Below are positions 8,355 to 16,592 of a DNA stretch of 64,000 nucleotides, in pieces. The position numbers and the translations under genes were made by a program. The stretch spans positions 62,001 to 126,000 of the forward strand of contig NZ_LMEO01000050.1 in NCBI RefSeq assembly GCF_001426375.1, given 5' to 3'. The stretch's first letter is position 1. Every line of letters starts with the position of its first letter. Under the pieces are notes generated by a model. It saw only the letters and a program-made list of their open reading frames with translations, was not told the origin of the DNA and did no database searches. This DNA is from Paenibacillus sp. Root444D2 (GTDB lineage: Bacteria; Bacillota; Bacilli; Paenibacillales; NBRC-103111).

Positions 8355-9713
8355 TTACGATTCTGGATCATTCACATCATGCTCTTCCAAGAATTTAATA
8401 TCATGGTCACCCTTGATAAATTTCTTGTGCTCAAGCAGCTTCAAATGGAATGGAATCGTCGTGTTTACACCATCCACCGCAAACTCGGTTAGCGCTCTTT
8501 TCATGCGGGCAATCGCTTCTTCTCGTGTATTTCCCCAAACAATAAGCTTAGCGATCATGGAATCATAATGCGGCGGGATTGTATAGCCCGGATATACCGC
8601 GCTGTCAACACGAACGCCAAAACCACCTGGCGGCAAGTAAAACTTCACTTGACCCGCTGAAGGCATGAAGTTCCGATTCGGATCCTCCGCATTCACACGG
8701 CACTCAATAGCCCATCCATTGATGTGGACATCCTCTTGTGCAAAAGATAATGGATTGCCTTCTGCAACACGAATCATCTCTTGGATGATATCAATTCCTG
8801 TAATCATTTCGGTTACGGGATGCTCAACCTGGATTCTCGTGTTCATTTCCATGAAGTAGAAATTACCATCAGGACCGAGTAGGAATTCAAGTGTTCCTGC
8901 ACCTGAATAATTAACGGCTTTCGCTGCACGAACGGCCGCTTGCCCCATCGCTGTGCGTGTTTCTGCTGTCAGAATCGGGCAAGGAGCTTCCTCAACAAGC
9001 TTCTGTCTGCGGCGTTGTACGGAACAGTCGCGCTCACCTAAGTGAACAACATTGCCGTGTTTATCAGCTAAAATTTGAATCTCAACATGCTTCATGCCTG
9101 TCAAGTATTTCTCCAAATATATACCTGCGTTGCCAAAAGCATTTTGTGCTTCTTGCTGCGCTGCCGTAATTTGCTGTACGAGTGTTTCCTCGTTCTCGGC
9201 AATACGTATTCCTTTACCGCCGCCGCCTGCTGTCGCTTTAATAATGATCGGGTAACCGATATCTCTTGCTATGACGATCGCGTCGTCAATGTTCTCAACC
9301 AAACCGTCTGAGCCTGGAATGATCGGTACTCTTGCTTCTTTCATTGTTTGCTTGGCAACCGCTTTATCACCCATCCGGCTTATCGCATCTGGAGATGGAC
9401 CGATAAATGTAATATTGCAGCTCTCGCAAATTTCTGCGAAGTCCGCATTTTCTGCTAAGAAGCCATATCCAGGATGGATCGCATCACATTCTGTTAGCGT
9501 AGCAACACTCATCAAGTTCGTGAAGTTCAAATAGCTGTCCTTGGAGGCAGTCGGCCCAATACAATAGGCTTCGTCGGCTAGACGCACATGAAGCGCATCA
9601 CGATCGGCTTCCGAATAAACAGCCACTGTATACATGCCGAGCTCGCGACAAGCTCGGATAATACGAACAGCAATTTCTCCGCGGTTCGCTATTAGGATTT
9701 TATGAAATTTCAT
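8355..9713 (-). CDS. accC: Biotin carboxylase subunit of acetyl-CoA carboxylase
   Basis: It carboxylates biotin on AccB using ATP and bicarbonate, the first half-reaction of malonyl-CoA formation. The 452 residues have an ATP-grasp fold with MKFHKILIANRGEIAVRIIR, the glycine-rich loop KATAGGGGKGIRI, ERDCSVQRRRQKLVEEAP, EMNTRIQVEHPVTE and GWAIECRVNAEDP. The ATG at 9711-9713 is preceded by TTAGGAGG; upstream in-frame residues to 9785 run through tandem leader hairpins and are not coding. accB lies upstream in the same operon. Confidence 0.97.
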   Translation of the reverse strand: MKFHKILIANRGEIAVRIIRACRELGMYTVAVYSEADRDALHVRLADEAYCIGPTASKDSYLNFTNLMSVATLTECDAIHPGYGFLAENADFAEICESCNITFIGPSPDAISRMGDKAVAKQTMKEARVPIIPGSDGLVENIDDAIVIARDIGYPIIIKATAGGGGKGIRIAENEETLVQQITAAQQEAQNAFGNAGIYLEKYLTGMKHVEIQILADKHGNVVHLGERDCSVQRRRQKLVEEAPCPILTAETRTAMGQAAVRAAKAVNYSGAGTLEFLLGPDGNFYFMEMNTRIQVEHPVTEMITGIDIIQEMIRVAEGNPLSFAQEDVHINGWAIECRVNAEDPNRNFMPSAGQVKFYLPPGGFGVRVDSAVYPGYTIPPHYDSMIAKLIVWGNTREEAIARMKRALTEFAVDGVNTTIPFHLKLLEHKKFIKGDHDIKFLEEHDVNDPES

Positions 9714-9727
9714 TATTTTTCCTCCTA

Positions 9728-9800
9728 AGAGTTTTCCGTTAGGAAAACTTGCATCATAAGCGTGTACTGAGTTTTGCTCAAGCAAAACTGCGTCATAAGC
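9728..9800 (-). repeat. Two tandem leader hairpins before accC
   Basis: Two copies sit head to tail with a 40-base period. The first is AGTTTTCC (9730-9737)/GGAAAACT (9742-9749) followed by TGCATCATAAGC. The second is AGTTTTGCT (9770-9778)/AGCAAAACT (9781-9789) followed by GCGTCATAAGC. Stem bases differ between copies but stay complementary, which suggests selection for structure. The inner copy abuts the accC ribosome-binding site. Confidence 0.7.
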
Positions 9801-9819
9801 ATAAGAGCCTACTATTCGC

Positions 9820-10317
9820 TTACTCTGGTCTAACTAAAAACAAAGGTTGTCCGTACTCAACAAGCTGACCGTTATCTACAAGTACTTCAACGATTTCACC
9901 TTTAATTTCAGCTTCGATTTCATTCATCAATTTCATAGCTTCCACAATACAGACGACGTTTTTGTCGCCCACCTTGGAGCCAACACTTACGAAAGGAGCA
10001 GAGCCAGGAGAAGCAGACTGATAGAAGGTTCCTACCATTGGTGAAACTATCTTATGTAAAGATGAGTCCTCTTGCTTAGCATGTCCAGTAGTCGCAGGGA
10101 TAGAAGCTTCGAGAGCGGCAGCAGGTGCTGTGTTAGCAATGCTTGCTTGACCGATCGGAGCATACGTGTGTTGAACGGGGGCTGTTACATAGACAGACTC
10201 CGTTTTATTCGGCTTGCGAATTGAAAGGCGTGCACCTTCATTTTCGATTTCAAGCTCTTGTAAAGAGGATTGATCGACGAGTTTGATCAACTCTTTGATT
10301 TCACTCAATTTGAACAT
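9820..10317 (-). CDS. accB: Biotin carboxyl carrier protein of acetyl-CoA carboxylase
   Basis: The 165-residue carrier has an N-terminal dimerisation part (MFKLSEIKELIKLVDQSSLQ), an Ala/Pro-rich linker, and the biotinyl domain with VCIVEAMKLMNEIEAEI, whose Lys in EAMKLM carries biotin. It shuttles carboxybiotin between AccC and the carboxyltransferase. The ATG (10315-10317) has a GAAGGAG site. It begins the accB-accC-asp23-amaP-DUF2273 unit behind its own likely promoter. Confidence 0.97.
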   Translation of the reverse strand: MFKLSEIKELIKLVDQSSLQELEIENEGARLSIRKPNKTESVYVTAPVQHTYAPIGQASIANTAPAAALEASIPATTGHAKQEDSSLHKIVSPMVGTFYQSASPGSAPFVSVGSKVGDKNVVCIVEAMKLMNEIEAEIKGEIVEVLVDNGQLVEYGQPLFLVRPE

Positions 10318-10381
10318 TCATGTCACTCCTTCAAGGTTGGTGAACCAGTAAAAAATGCGGTTTCATAGCCGCAACGTATGT

Positions 10382-10410
10382 ATTATACCCATAAACGCAA
10401 GAAATGGAAA
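10382..10410 (-). promoter_or_regulatory. Putative promoter of accB
   Basis: A perfect TATAAT (10382-10387, minus strand) sits about 65 bases before accB. The -35 position 17 bases upstream reads TTTCCA, a poor match that overlaps the arm of the preceding terminator. The -10 is convincing; the -35 is weak. Confidence 0.4.
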
Positions 10411-10437
10411 GAGTCCAGTTTGTCCGGACCCTTTCCA
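10405..10437 (-). terminator. Terminator of the spoIIIA operon
   Basis: TGGAAAGAGTCC (10405-10416) pairs with GGACCCTTTCCA (10426-10437) over a 9-base loop with one G-U pair. On the minus strand it is followed by a T-rich stretch. It falls between spoIIIAH and accB and would end the sporulation transcript. Confidence 0.65.
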
Positions 10438-10473
10438 TCGCCATCCTGGGCAGGTTAATCTCACCTCTTTTTA

Positions 10474-11220
10474 CTAAGGACGAACATATTGAATCTTAAT
10501 ATTTTCCGGACCTGTACCGAGCTCTTTCATCACCAAGTCAACGATCGTTACACCTTGGCTTTTCTCCAATTTATCGCTTTGAACTGTTACTTTCCATTTA
10601 TTTCCATCTTGATTAATAATAGCTTGCGGGAAATCCTTCATAAGCACATCTTGTAAATTTTCTACTTTTTCTTGAATATCAGTCAACTTCGCTAAATCAT
10701 TTGTCGCTTTGGCTACAGCTTCAGGTGTCTTCTTCGAATCGATAATGATTTCCATCAAATCAGAGGATGTTTTGCTGAAATAATCTCTTTGTTTCATTTG
10801 CTCATTCGTGAAATAATCGCTAGCCGATGTCGTTCTCGCTTGCTCTTCAACCATCTTCAAAACTTGATCGTCCGTTTTAGCCGTATTTGGTGTAGTTGCT
10901 TTGGAAGCATCCTGCGTCGTTGTTGTTTTAGCATCCGTTTTAGGATCGGCTTTCACGTCTGTTTTTGTTGAATTTTGCGGAGTCACAGCTTTCGTGTCGA
11001 CTTTTGCATCTCCGCCTGTTGTCGCTTTCACATCTGTTTTCGCTGCATTCGCAGGATCAACCTGACTCATATCAATCTTCACTTCTTGTGATTTATTGAT
11101 CGTTTCCGTTGTGGCTAAATCAAGCTTATTGACATCCTCTGTGAACAGATAATAGGCGGAAAGCACCACCATTAAACTAAGCATAGAAACGAGCCAAATT
11201 GTTTGTCTTTTCGCATTCAT
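10474..11220 (-). CDS. spoIIIAH: Stage III sporulation protein AH
   Basis: This mother-cell protein forms a channel with forespore SpoIIQ across the intermembrane space. The 248 residues have one N-terminal TM helix (about 8-26), an extended low-complexity linker rich in TDVKA/TDAK-like units (about 45-115), and the conserved YscJ-like C-terminal domain (DYFTNEQMKQRDYFSKTSSDLMEII to the end). The linker looks longer than in Bacillus, where the protein is about 218 residues. It is the last gene of the spoIIIA operon. Confidence 0.93.
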   Translation of the reverse strand: MNAKRQTIWLVSMLSLMVVLSAYYLFTEDVNKLDLATTETINKSQEVKIDMSQVDPANAAKTDVKATTGGDAKVDTKAVTPQNSTKTDVKADPKTDAKTTTTQDASKATTPNTAKTDDQVLKMVEEQARTTSASDYFTNEQMKQRDYFSKTSSDLMEIIIDSKKTPEAVAKATNDLAKLTDIQEKVENLQDVLMKDFPQAIINQDGNKWKVTVQSDKLEKSQGVTIVDLVMKELGTGPENIKIQYVRP

Positions 11221-11255
11221 TGAAATTCCTCCTCAATTTTGATTTACTGCCACAT

Positions 11256-11894
11256 TCATCCCCCAGTTTTGCGGGGTAAAATAGAGATCCTACTCGCTTG
11301 CACATCAAGTCCTCGCTCTACAGCTTCTGTAATCATTTTTTTCACAGTGAGATTCTCGGCGCCTTTGGCGACAACGATGACGCCTCTGATTTTCGGTTTA
11401 ATGTATTTGAGCACAAGCGGTTTCTGGTCACCGGAAACTTGATAGACAACCACTTCACCACTCCGCGTTACCTGGGATATATTTCTTGTCGCTCCACCAT
11501 TGTCGCGTTCTGTCGTCATTTGCTGATTGTCATTATAATTTTTGTCGACCGTCATTTCTTCCGTCGACTCAATTGTAACGAGCACTTCAACATCGCCTAC
11601 ACCAACAATTTTTTGTAAAATCTCCTTCAACTGTGTTTGATAGGCCGCTTCATAATCGTGAAAGGTAGAATTTTCTTTGGATGTACTGTTGAGAAATGTT
11701 TCTTTGCTGGGTTGCGGAGAGGCTCTGCCCGCATTGATGGGATCAACATCTTTTACAGTCATAAATGCATTCATAATCATCAGCGCAGCTCCCAAAAGTC
11801 CAATCATCACGACCCATAAGAGCGTGTTCTTTCGTTTGGGTCCTCCCGGACCTCCGCCGAATTTGTGCTCCATCCATTGCAGCAATGTTCCCAT
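11256..11894 (-). CDS. spoIIIAG: Stage III sporulation protein AG
   Basis: SpoIIIAG forms the large multimeric ring of the feeding-tube apparatus in the mother-cell membrane. The 212-residue protein has a glycine-rich basic N-terminus (FGGGPGGPKRKN), a TM helix (TLLWVVMIGLLGAALMIMNA) and the ring-building motif region with LKEILQKIVGVGDVEVLVTIE and KPRIRG-like YIKPKIRGVIVVAKGAEN. The ATG at 11892-11894 follows GCGAGGTG and avoids overlap with spoIIIAF; an upstream in-frame ATG was rejected. Confidence 0.93.
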   Translation of the reverse strand: MGTLLQWMEHKFGGGPGGPKRKNTLLWVVMIGLLGAALMIMNAFMTVKDVDPINAGRASPQPSKETFLNSTSKENSTFHDYEAAYQTQLKEILQKIVGVGDVEVLVTIESTEEMTVDKNYNDNQQMTTERDNGGATRNISQVTRSGEVVVYQVSGDQKPLVLKYIKPKIRGVIVVAKGAENLTVKKMITEAVERGLDVQASRISILPRKTGG

Positions 11895-11898
11895 CGAT

Positions 11899-12648
11899 TC
11901 ACCTCGCAATCCTTCCATTCCGTTGGTTTAATTGGATATCAATCTGTGCAGGCTCCACGATCCAATCAAGCACGATTTTTTGCTTGAGATGGTCAACCTC
12001 TTGCTCTATTCGTGACGATAACTTAGGCAGAGTTGCTGCTGCTTTATCACTTGAGTTACTTCCCTGCAGCTTCGTGGATGGTTCGATCCTTATCGGATCA
12101 ATTGGCTTGACTGGCTCCATAACAGCTATGCTTTTTGAGGCTGACGTTGATTTCACCTGTTTCGGCGTTTCTATATCATCAAGGGTTACCCTGACTTTCG
12201 TTATAGCGGGTTTCCCATTATTGTCAATTTGTGCCAGCACCTGAACGTCTTGGATGATCAGCTCTGTTTGCTTCTGTAAATCCTCTTTCATCAGCTCAGC
12301 CAACTGCGTTTGAATCATTTGCTGTGATTGTTTTTCTCCTGCTTCTTGAAGCTTTTGGGCATCCTTTGTAATCACATCGAGCGATTTCATCAATGAATTT
12401 CCACCGCTGCTGCTTGCAAGCATTGTTTTATCGTTTTGCCGCTGCTCCGCTTGACCAATCAATTGATCGATGTCCCAATCCTTCTGAAACAATTGAAGTA
12501 CTGGAGATAACAGTGTAAGCAGGATGAATAAACTCATAACCGTTTTGACATATCGCTGCATGGTATTACTTGGAAGTAGCAGATCAACAAATGTAGCCAA
12601 CATAATGACCATGATGACGCTTTTTAGCCATCCCGCTAACCAAACCAT
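11899..12648 (-). CDS. spoIIIAF: Stage III sporulation protein AF
   Basis: The 249-residue membrane protein has two N-terminal TM helices (LKSVIMVIMLATFVDLLLP and VKTVMSLFILLTLLSPVL) and a soluble C-terminal domain (KTELIIQDVQVLAQIDNNGKP onward), as in SpoIIIAF. It belongs to the SpoIIIA-SpoIIQ complex that keeps the engulfed forespore active. The ATG (12646-12648) has a perfect AAGGAGG. The middle region contains a Q/K-rich coiled segment. Confidence 0.92.
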   Translation of the reverse strand: MVWLAGWLKSVIMVIMLATFVDLLLPSNTMQRYVKTVMSLFILLTLLSPVLQLFQKDWDIDQLIGQAEQRQNDKTMLASSSGGNSLMKSLDVITKDAQKLQEAGEKQSQQMIQTQLAELMKEDLQKQTELIIQDVQVLAQIDNNGKPAITKVRVTLDDIETPKQVKSTSASKSIAVMEPVKPIDPIRIEPSTKLQGSNSSDKAAATLPKLSSRIEQEVDHLKQKIVLDWIVEPAQIDIQLNQRNGRIAR

Positions 12649-12660
12649 AGCTGCCTCCTT

Positions 12661-13860
12661 TCACCGCATCATCACGGAGACATTACTGATCGTAATCATG
12701 ATCGTTAGAGCTAGAAAGAACATTAAGCTGACGGCTGCCAGTGCCGCAAACACATAAATTAAGCTCTTGCCTATCGTTTGCAAGCAAGCGATTATTGGAC
12801 TATCTCCCAAAGGCTGCATGATCGCTGCGGATAAGTTATAGATGAAAGCTAGCGTTAAAATTTTGATAGCCGGAAACGCACACAACAAGATTAGAATGAC
12901 AACCCCAACAAGTCCAATTGCATTTTTTACAAGCAGCGATGCCCCAATCACTGTCTCTGTTGCATCCGAGAATAAGCGTCCCACAACAGGGACAAAGTTT
13001 CCGGTAATGTACTTTGCCGTTCGAATCGCAACGCCATCTCTAACCGCTCCGGCAGTCCCTTGAATCGATATAACCCCGAGGAAAACAGTGACGAATACGC
13101 CCAGCATACTTAAACTTATTGTGCGCAGAAGGTTCGCTAGCTGGGTGACTTTGTATTTCTCGCTTAGTGAGCTGACGATGTGCAGGACAGCCGAAAAGAA
13201 CAACAAAGGGAATATAAACACATATATCGCTGTTCCAACTGAATGGATCATGAACACAATCAGCGGATGTAAAATCGCCACAGAAGTGACATTTCCCATT
13301 GATGCCAAAAGAGTTAATAGCAAAGGTACTATGGCAATCATGAATTGAATCATGGAAGATATAGCCGTTTTGGCGTAACCGATTGCTACGCTGAAGCTGT
13401 TGATCGCTATAATAATCAGAACCATATAAGTAATTGAATAACCAAGCTTGCTGACTGTATTTCTTTCAAAGGAGCTTTGCAGCGTTTCGAGAATCATACT
13501 GAAAATCGTCAGGACCACGATCGAAGCAAGCAGCTTTCCATTAATGATGATTTCGTGGAACACATAGCTTAGCAATCCTTTGAAAATACTCTTCATGCTA
13601 ATGCCCTTGGTCCCGAGCAGCAATTCCATGAAGGTTGGCGTCTTACTTTCAGGGAAGTAACCGCCGTAATCCTTCATGAGCTTATCCCAATATTGCTCAA
13701 CAGGTTCCGTATTCAGATGGTTGGCCTGCTCCTTGATAATGATATCCGTAGGCGATTCAGCGGCCATATTGCCCGTCAATCCAAGCCATAATCCCATTGT
13801 CATTATGAATAAAATAATCCAGCGGTTGTTCAGCTTCTGGTGCGAATAAAGTAGATTCAT
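12661..13860 (-). CDS. spoIIIAE: Stage III sporulation protein AE
   Basis: This 399-residue polytopic protein has a signal-like N-terminus (WIILFIMTMGLWLGL), an extracytoplasmic segment, and about seven further hydrophobic helices, the pattern of the SpoIIIAE transporter-like component. Family landmarks include GVISIQGTAGAVRDGVAIRTAKY and GNFVPVVGRLFSDATETV. The ATG (13858-13860) was chosen over a GTG three codons upstream because AGGAG lies 8 bases before the ATG but overlaps the GTG. It sits 12 bases before spoIIIAF. Confidence 0.93.
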   Translation of the reverse strand: MNLLYSHQKLNNRWIILFIMTMGLWLGLTGNMAAESPTDIIIKEQANHLNTEPVEQYWDKLMKDYGGYFPESKTPTFMELLLGTKGISMKSIFKGLLSYVFHEIIINGKLLASIVVLTIFSMILETLQSSFERNTVSKLGYSITYMVLIIIAINSFSVAIGYAKTAISSMIQFMIAIVPLLLTLLASMGNVTSVAILHPLIVFMIHSVGTAIYVFIFPLLFFSAVLHIVSSLSEKYKVTQLANLLRTISLSMLGVFVTVFLGVISIQGTAGAVRDGVAIRTAKYITGNFVPVVGRLFSDATETVIGASLLVKNAIGLVGVVILILLCAFPAIKILTLAFIYNLSAAIMQPLGDSPIIACLQTIGKSLIYVFAALAAVSLMFFLALTIMITISNVSVMMR

Positions 13861-13884
13861 ATTGGTCACTCCTCATGGATCATC

Positions 13885-14274
13885 CTAAGCAGGGAGCAGT
13901 TTAACGACGGTCTCAATGATGACGGTTATGATCGGAATCGCCATCACCATAATGAGCACTTTCCCGGAAAGCTCGATCTTGGAGGCAATAGATTCTTGAC
14001 CGGCATCTCGTACGATTTGAGCACCGAACTCAGCGATGTAAGCAACACCAATGATTTTCAGAATCGTTTTGAGAAAAACCATATTGATGCTTGACTTTTG
14101 AGCTAAGTCCTCGAGCACCTGGATGACTGAGGAAATTTTACCGATCAGGAACAAGAAAATCATGATGCCCGTAAATGCCGCCAGCAAGAAAGCGAACATT
14201 GGCTTCTGCTCTTTGATGATGAGCGTTAATATCGTTACGATGAGTCCTAAACCTACGATTTGGATGATTTCCAT
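13885..14274 (-). CDS. spoIIIAD: Stage III sporulation protein AD
   Basis: A 129-residue membrane protein starting MEIIQIVGLGLIVTILTLII with three to four TM helices and the conserved KTILKIIGVAYIAEFGAQIVRDAG segment of the SpoIIIAC/AD family. The ATG at 14272-14274 follows GAGGTGG; residues upstream in frame (to 14370) overlap spoIIIAC and were dropped. The order AA-AB-AC-AD-AE-AF-AG-AH is complete. Confidence 0.94.
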   Translation of the reverse strand: MEIIQIVGLGLIVTILTLIIKEQKPMFAFLLAAFTGIMIFLFLIGKISSVIQVLEDLAQKSSINMVFLKTILKIIGVAYIAEFGAQIVRDAGQESIASKIELSGKVLIMVMAIPIITVIIETVVKLLPA

Positions 14275-14284
14275 CAGGCCCACC

Positions 14285-14488
14285 TCATTGGAATAGGAAG
14301 ATCGTTTTGATTTCTTTAAATAAATGATCGAGCATACTGACGACCATAAAGAGCACGACCACGAAGCCAATGACCGTGACCCAGTGTGCCATATCCTCTT
14401 TGCCCATCTGCTTGAGCACCGAATGGATCATCGCGATGATGATGCCGATGCCGGCGATCTGGAAAATGGCATTCACATCTACGTTCAT
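14285..14488 (-). CDS. spoIIIAC: Stage III sporulation protein AC
   Basis: A 67-residue protein with two TM helices (IFQIAGIGIIIAMIHSVLKQ and WVTVIGFVVVLFMVVSML), the standard size for SpoIIIAC. The ATG at 14486-14488 has a GAGGTG site; an in-frame ATG three codons earlier lacks this spacing. Ten bases separate it from spoIIIAD. Confidence 0.94.
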   Translation of the reverse strand: MNVDVNAIFQIAGIGIIIAMIHSVLKQMGKEDMAHWVTVIGFVVVLFMVVSMLDHLFKEIKTIFLFQ

Positions 14489-14550
14489 TCCAGGCACCTC
14501 ACTCTGTTGACAAGGAACTCACTTGTATGGCCAAGTCATCCTTGCTACCA

Positions 14551-15069
14551 TTAATACATCAATATCACGATCAATGCTCCGATTAAGAGACCGAGGCTTT
14601 TCCACATTTTCTCGTAGCGCCGCTGCTCTTCCCTAGACTCGGTTTCTTCCGTTTGAAGTTGGCTAATCGCGAGCCGTAAATGTTTGATTTGATCACTTCG
14701 ATCTGTGAGCCCAAGAACGGCTCCCAACTGCAGCACCACTTCTTGTTCCGCTTGCCTCATCGAAGTTCTTGTCCATACATCATTGACACTCCATTGCCAA
14801 ATCTCACGGGTGGATTTACCGTCACTCTTCAATAAACGCTCTGAAGTTATTCGAAATAAGGAAGATAGCGGCTCTGCGACCTGTTTGCTGAGTGAGGCGA
14901 ATGCTTCAGGCAGCGGTGTGAGTGCGTACATGATTTCCGTCTCCATTCTCCCTAACGCACTGATAAGGCCACGGATTTGCTTCGGACGTCTTACATAATG
15001 CGCAGCCTTTAGGAAGCCAAACAATGTGGCAGCACCGATAATAAGAACCCCTCCGACAAATTTCAGCAT
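14551..15069 (-). CDS. spoIIIAB: Stage III sporulation protein AB
   Basis: The 172-residue protein has an N-terminal TM helix (VGGVLIIGAATLFGFLKAA), a helical domain with RPKQIRGLISALGRMETEIMY and LPEAFASLSKQ, and a C-terminal hydrophobic segment (GLLIGALIVILMY). It is related in fold to type II secretion GspF. It follows spoIIIAA by 6 bases. Confidence 0.93.
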   Translation of the reverse strand: MLKFVGGVLIIGAATLFGFLKAAHYVRRPKQIRGLISALGRMETEIMYALTPLPEAFASLSKQVAEPLSSLFRITSERLLKSDGKSTREIWQWSVNDVWTRTSMRQAEQEVVLQLGAVLGLTDRSDQIKHLRLAISQLQTEETESREEQRRYEKMWKSLGLLIGALIVILMY

Positions 15070-15075
15070 CTACCA

Positions 15076-16059
15076 TCATCCTTTTCGCACAGGATAGAGT
15101 TCCAAGGCCTTGCCCTGACAATCCAAGATGCGATAGGAAGCTTGTGCACCTTTTCTTCTATGCAGGATGACATATCTCGTGAATACACCCTCTTCCAACA
15201 GCTGCTTTAGAACAGGCCTCCTGCGTACATCCTCATAATCAGCACCATGTGCAGTGGCTACGACGCGAATCCCGGTGTGAACAGCTTCATGGATGGCGTC
15301 CGCATCTTCTGGACGCCCAATCTCATCCACAATCAGGATATCAGGTGATAACGACCGAATCATCATCATCATGCCTTCCGCCTTCGGACAACCATCCATA
15401 ACGTCAGTGCGTGGCCCCAGATCGAATCTGGGCACCCCTTTGACACATGCAGCCAGTTCTGATCGTTCATCCACCACTCCCACTTTCTTACCAGTCGTCG
15501 ATACGTTACTCCCCCCCCATTCTCCCCGGCTAATCAATCTAGCCAGATCGCGGATCAGCGTTGTTTTCCCATGCTGTGGAGGTGAAATGATGAGCGTATG
15601 ATGGATGCTTCTCAGTAAAGGATCGAATAGCTGTGGTAACACCTCTTGGCCGACCCCTTGGATCTCGCGGGCAATCCTTATGTTGAAAGAACTTACATCA
15701 CGTATTTGCTTAACATGTCCCTGATCCAAAACGGTTCGCCCTGCTAGTCCAACTCGATGACCTCCAGCAATCGTGATATAGCCTCTACGCAGCTCTTCCT
15801 CGAAGGTATACAAGGAATGATTCGTAAGCATCTCTAGCAGCGAAAGACAGTCCTGCCGTGTCGGCTTGTATGCCTTCGTTTCCTGAGTCACCATCTCCCC
15901 CCGTTCACTCACAAAGGTATATCGATCACCCCAGCTAATCTCAAGGGGCCGTGACTCTCTCACCCTTATTTCTTCAACACTAGCTTGTACGTCTGGCGGC
16001 AGAGCGGCTAAGAGAAATCGGAAAGTTTGAGGCAGCAAATGCAGAATCGAATCAAGCAT
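15076..16059 (-). CDS. spoIIIAA: Stage III sporulation protein AA, ATPase
   Basis: This secretion-type ATPase powers the SpoIIIA-SpoIIQ apparatus. The 327 residues include ITIAGGHRVGLAGRTV, a Walker A loop SPPQHGKTTLIRDLARL, VVDERSELAAC, and a Walker B-like ILIVDEIGRPEDADAI. The ATG at 16057-16059 sits 11 bases after GGAGG; a TTG six codons upstream overlaps the ribosome-binding site and was rejected. It is the first gene of the operon, behind a sigma-E-like promoter. Confidence 0.93.
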   Translation of the reverse strand: MLDSILHLLPQTFRFLLAALPPDVQASVEEIRVRESRPLEISWGDRYTFVSERGEMVTQETKAYKPTRQDCLSLLEMLTNHSLYTFEEELRRGYITIAGGHRVGLAGRTVLDQGHVKQIRDVSSFNIRIAREIQGVGQEVLPQLFDPLLRSIHHTLIISPPQHGKTTLIRDLARLISRGEWGGSNVSTTGKKVGVVDERSELAACVKGVPRFDLGPRTDVMDGCPKAEGMMMMIRSLSPDILIVDEIGRPEDADAIHEAVHTGIRVVATAHGADYEDVRRRPVLKQLLEEGVFTRYVILHRRKGAQASYRILDCQGKALELYPVRKG

Positions 16060-16098
16060 AGGGAGACATCCCTCCAAGTTGTCCAGTCTTCTATACTC

Positions 16099-16127
16099 AT
16101 TTCTATGCTTAATAGAAAGAAATATGA
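16099..16127 (-). promoter_or_regulatory. Putative sigma-E promoter of the spoIIIA operon
   Basis: The minus strand reads TCATATT (16121-16127), a 13-base spacer, then CATAGAAAT (16099-16107), close to the sigma-E pattern of an ATATT-type -35 and CATACAnT -10. It lies just after the yqhV stop and about 40 bases before spoIIIAA. The spoIIIA operon is a known sigma-E target in Bacillus. The spacer is one base short. Confidence 0.5.
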
Positions 16128-16131
16128 CCGA

Positions 16132-16395
16132 TTACTTTTTTAAAATACCAATAAAGAGACAGCTTACTCCCGCAATCACCCACAGCATTTTGCCATATGA
16201 TAGTTTCTCTGCGATTCCTACTAATCCAATCGTCGTTGTTGCTAGTAATACTAGAGGACCTACTAGAGCCAAACCCGAGTTCACCAGCAGCGCTTTCTCC
16301 ACCGTCGCCAGTCTCAGCATCACAATGGCTGCGATAATTTCGATACTCCCCGACATCATCCTCAGCGAAGCCATCGTTAGGACAATTTTGTTCAT
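16132..16395 (-). CDS. yqhV: YqhV family small membrane protein
   Basis: An 87-residue protein with three predicted TM helices (IEIIAAIVMLRLATVEKALL, ALVGPLVLLATTTIGLVGIA, MLWVIAGVSCLFIGILKK), matching the YqhV/DUF2619 family. In Bacillus it also lies directly upstream of spoIIIAA. Function unknown. The ATG is at 16393-16395. Confidence 0.85.
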   Translation of the reverse strand: MNKIVLTMASLRMMSGSIEIIAAIVMLRLATVEKALLVNSGLALVGPLVLLATTTIGLVGIAEKLSYGKMLWVIAGVSCLFIGILKK

Positions 16396-16460
16396 CTCTT
16401 TCTACTCCTCCTCGTAAAAATCTTTGAGCTTTATGTGTCGTCGAATATTTAGCGGAGAGG

Positions 16461-16563
16461 ATTTATAAAAGGCCGGAAGAGCGACTTTTGTAAAGCTGTT
16501 CCTACCTACTCAATCCAATAAAAGGAACAGCTTTACAATGGAGTCCTGGAGGTTTTTATAAAT
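16461..16563. repeat. Nested inverted repeat
   Basis: An inner perfect 16-bp inverted repeat, TTGTAAAGCTGTTCCT (16488-16503) and AGGAACAGCTTTACAA (16523-16538), has a 19-base loop. It is flanked by an outer 10-bp pair, ATTTATAAAA (16461-16470) and TTTTATAAAT (16554-16563). The short word GAGCGAC also occurs on both sides (16479 and 16570). It looks like a dispersed repeat element rather than a terminator, since no T-run follows the inner stem. Confidence 0.8.
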
Positions 16564-16592
16564 TCTCGGAGCGACCGTTTATTCGACAGAAC

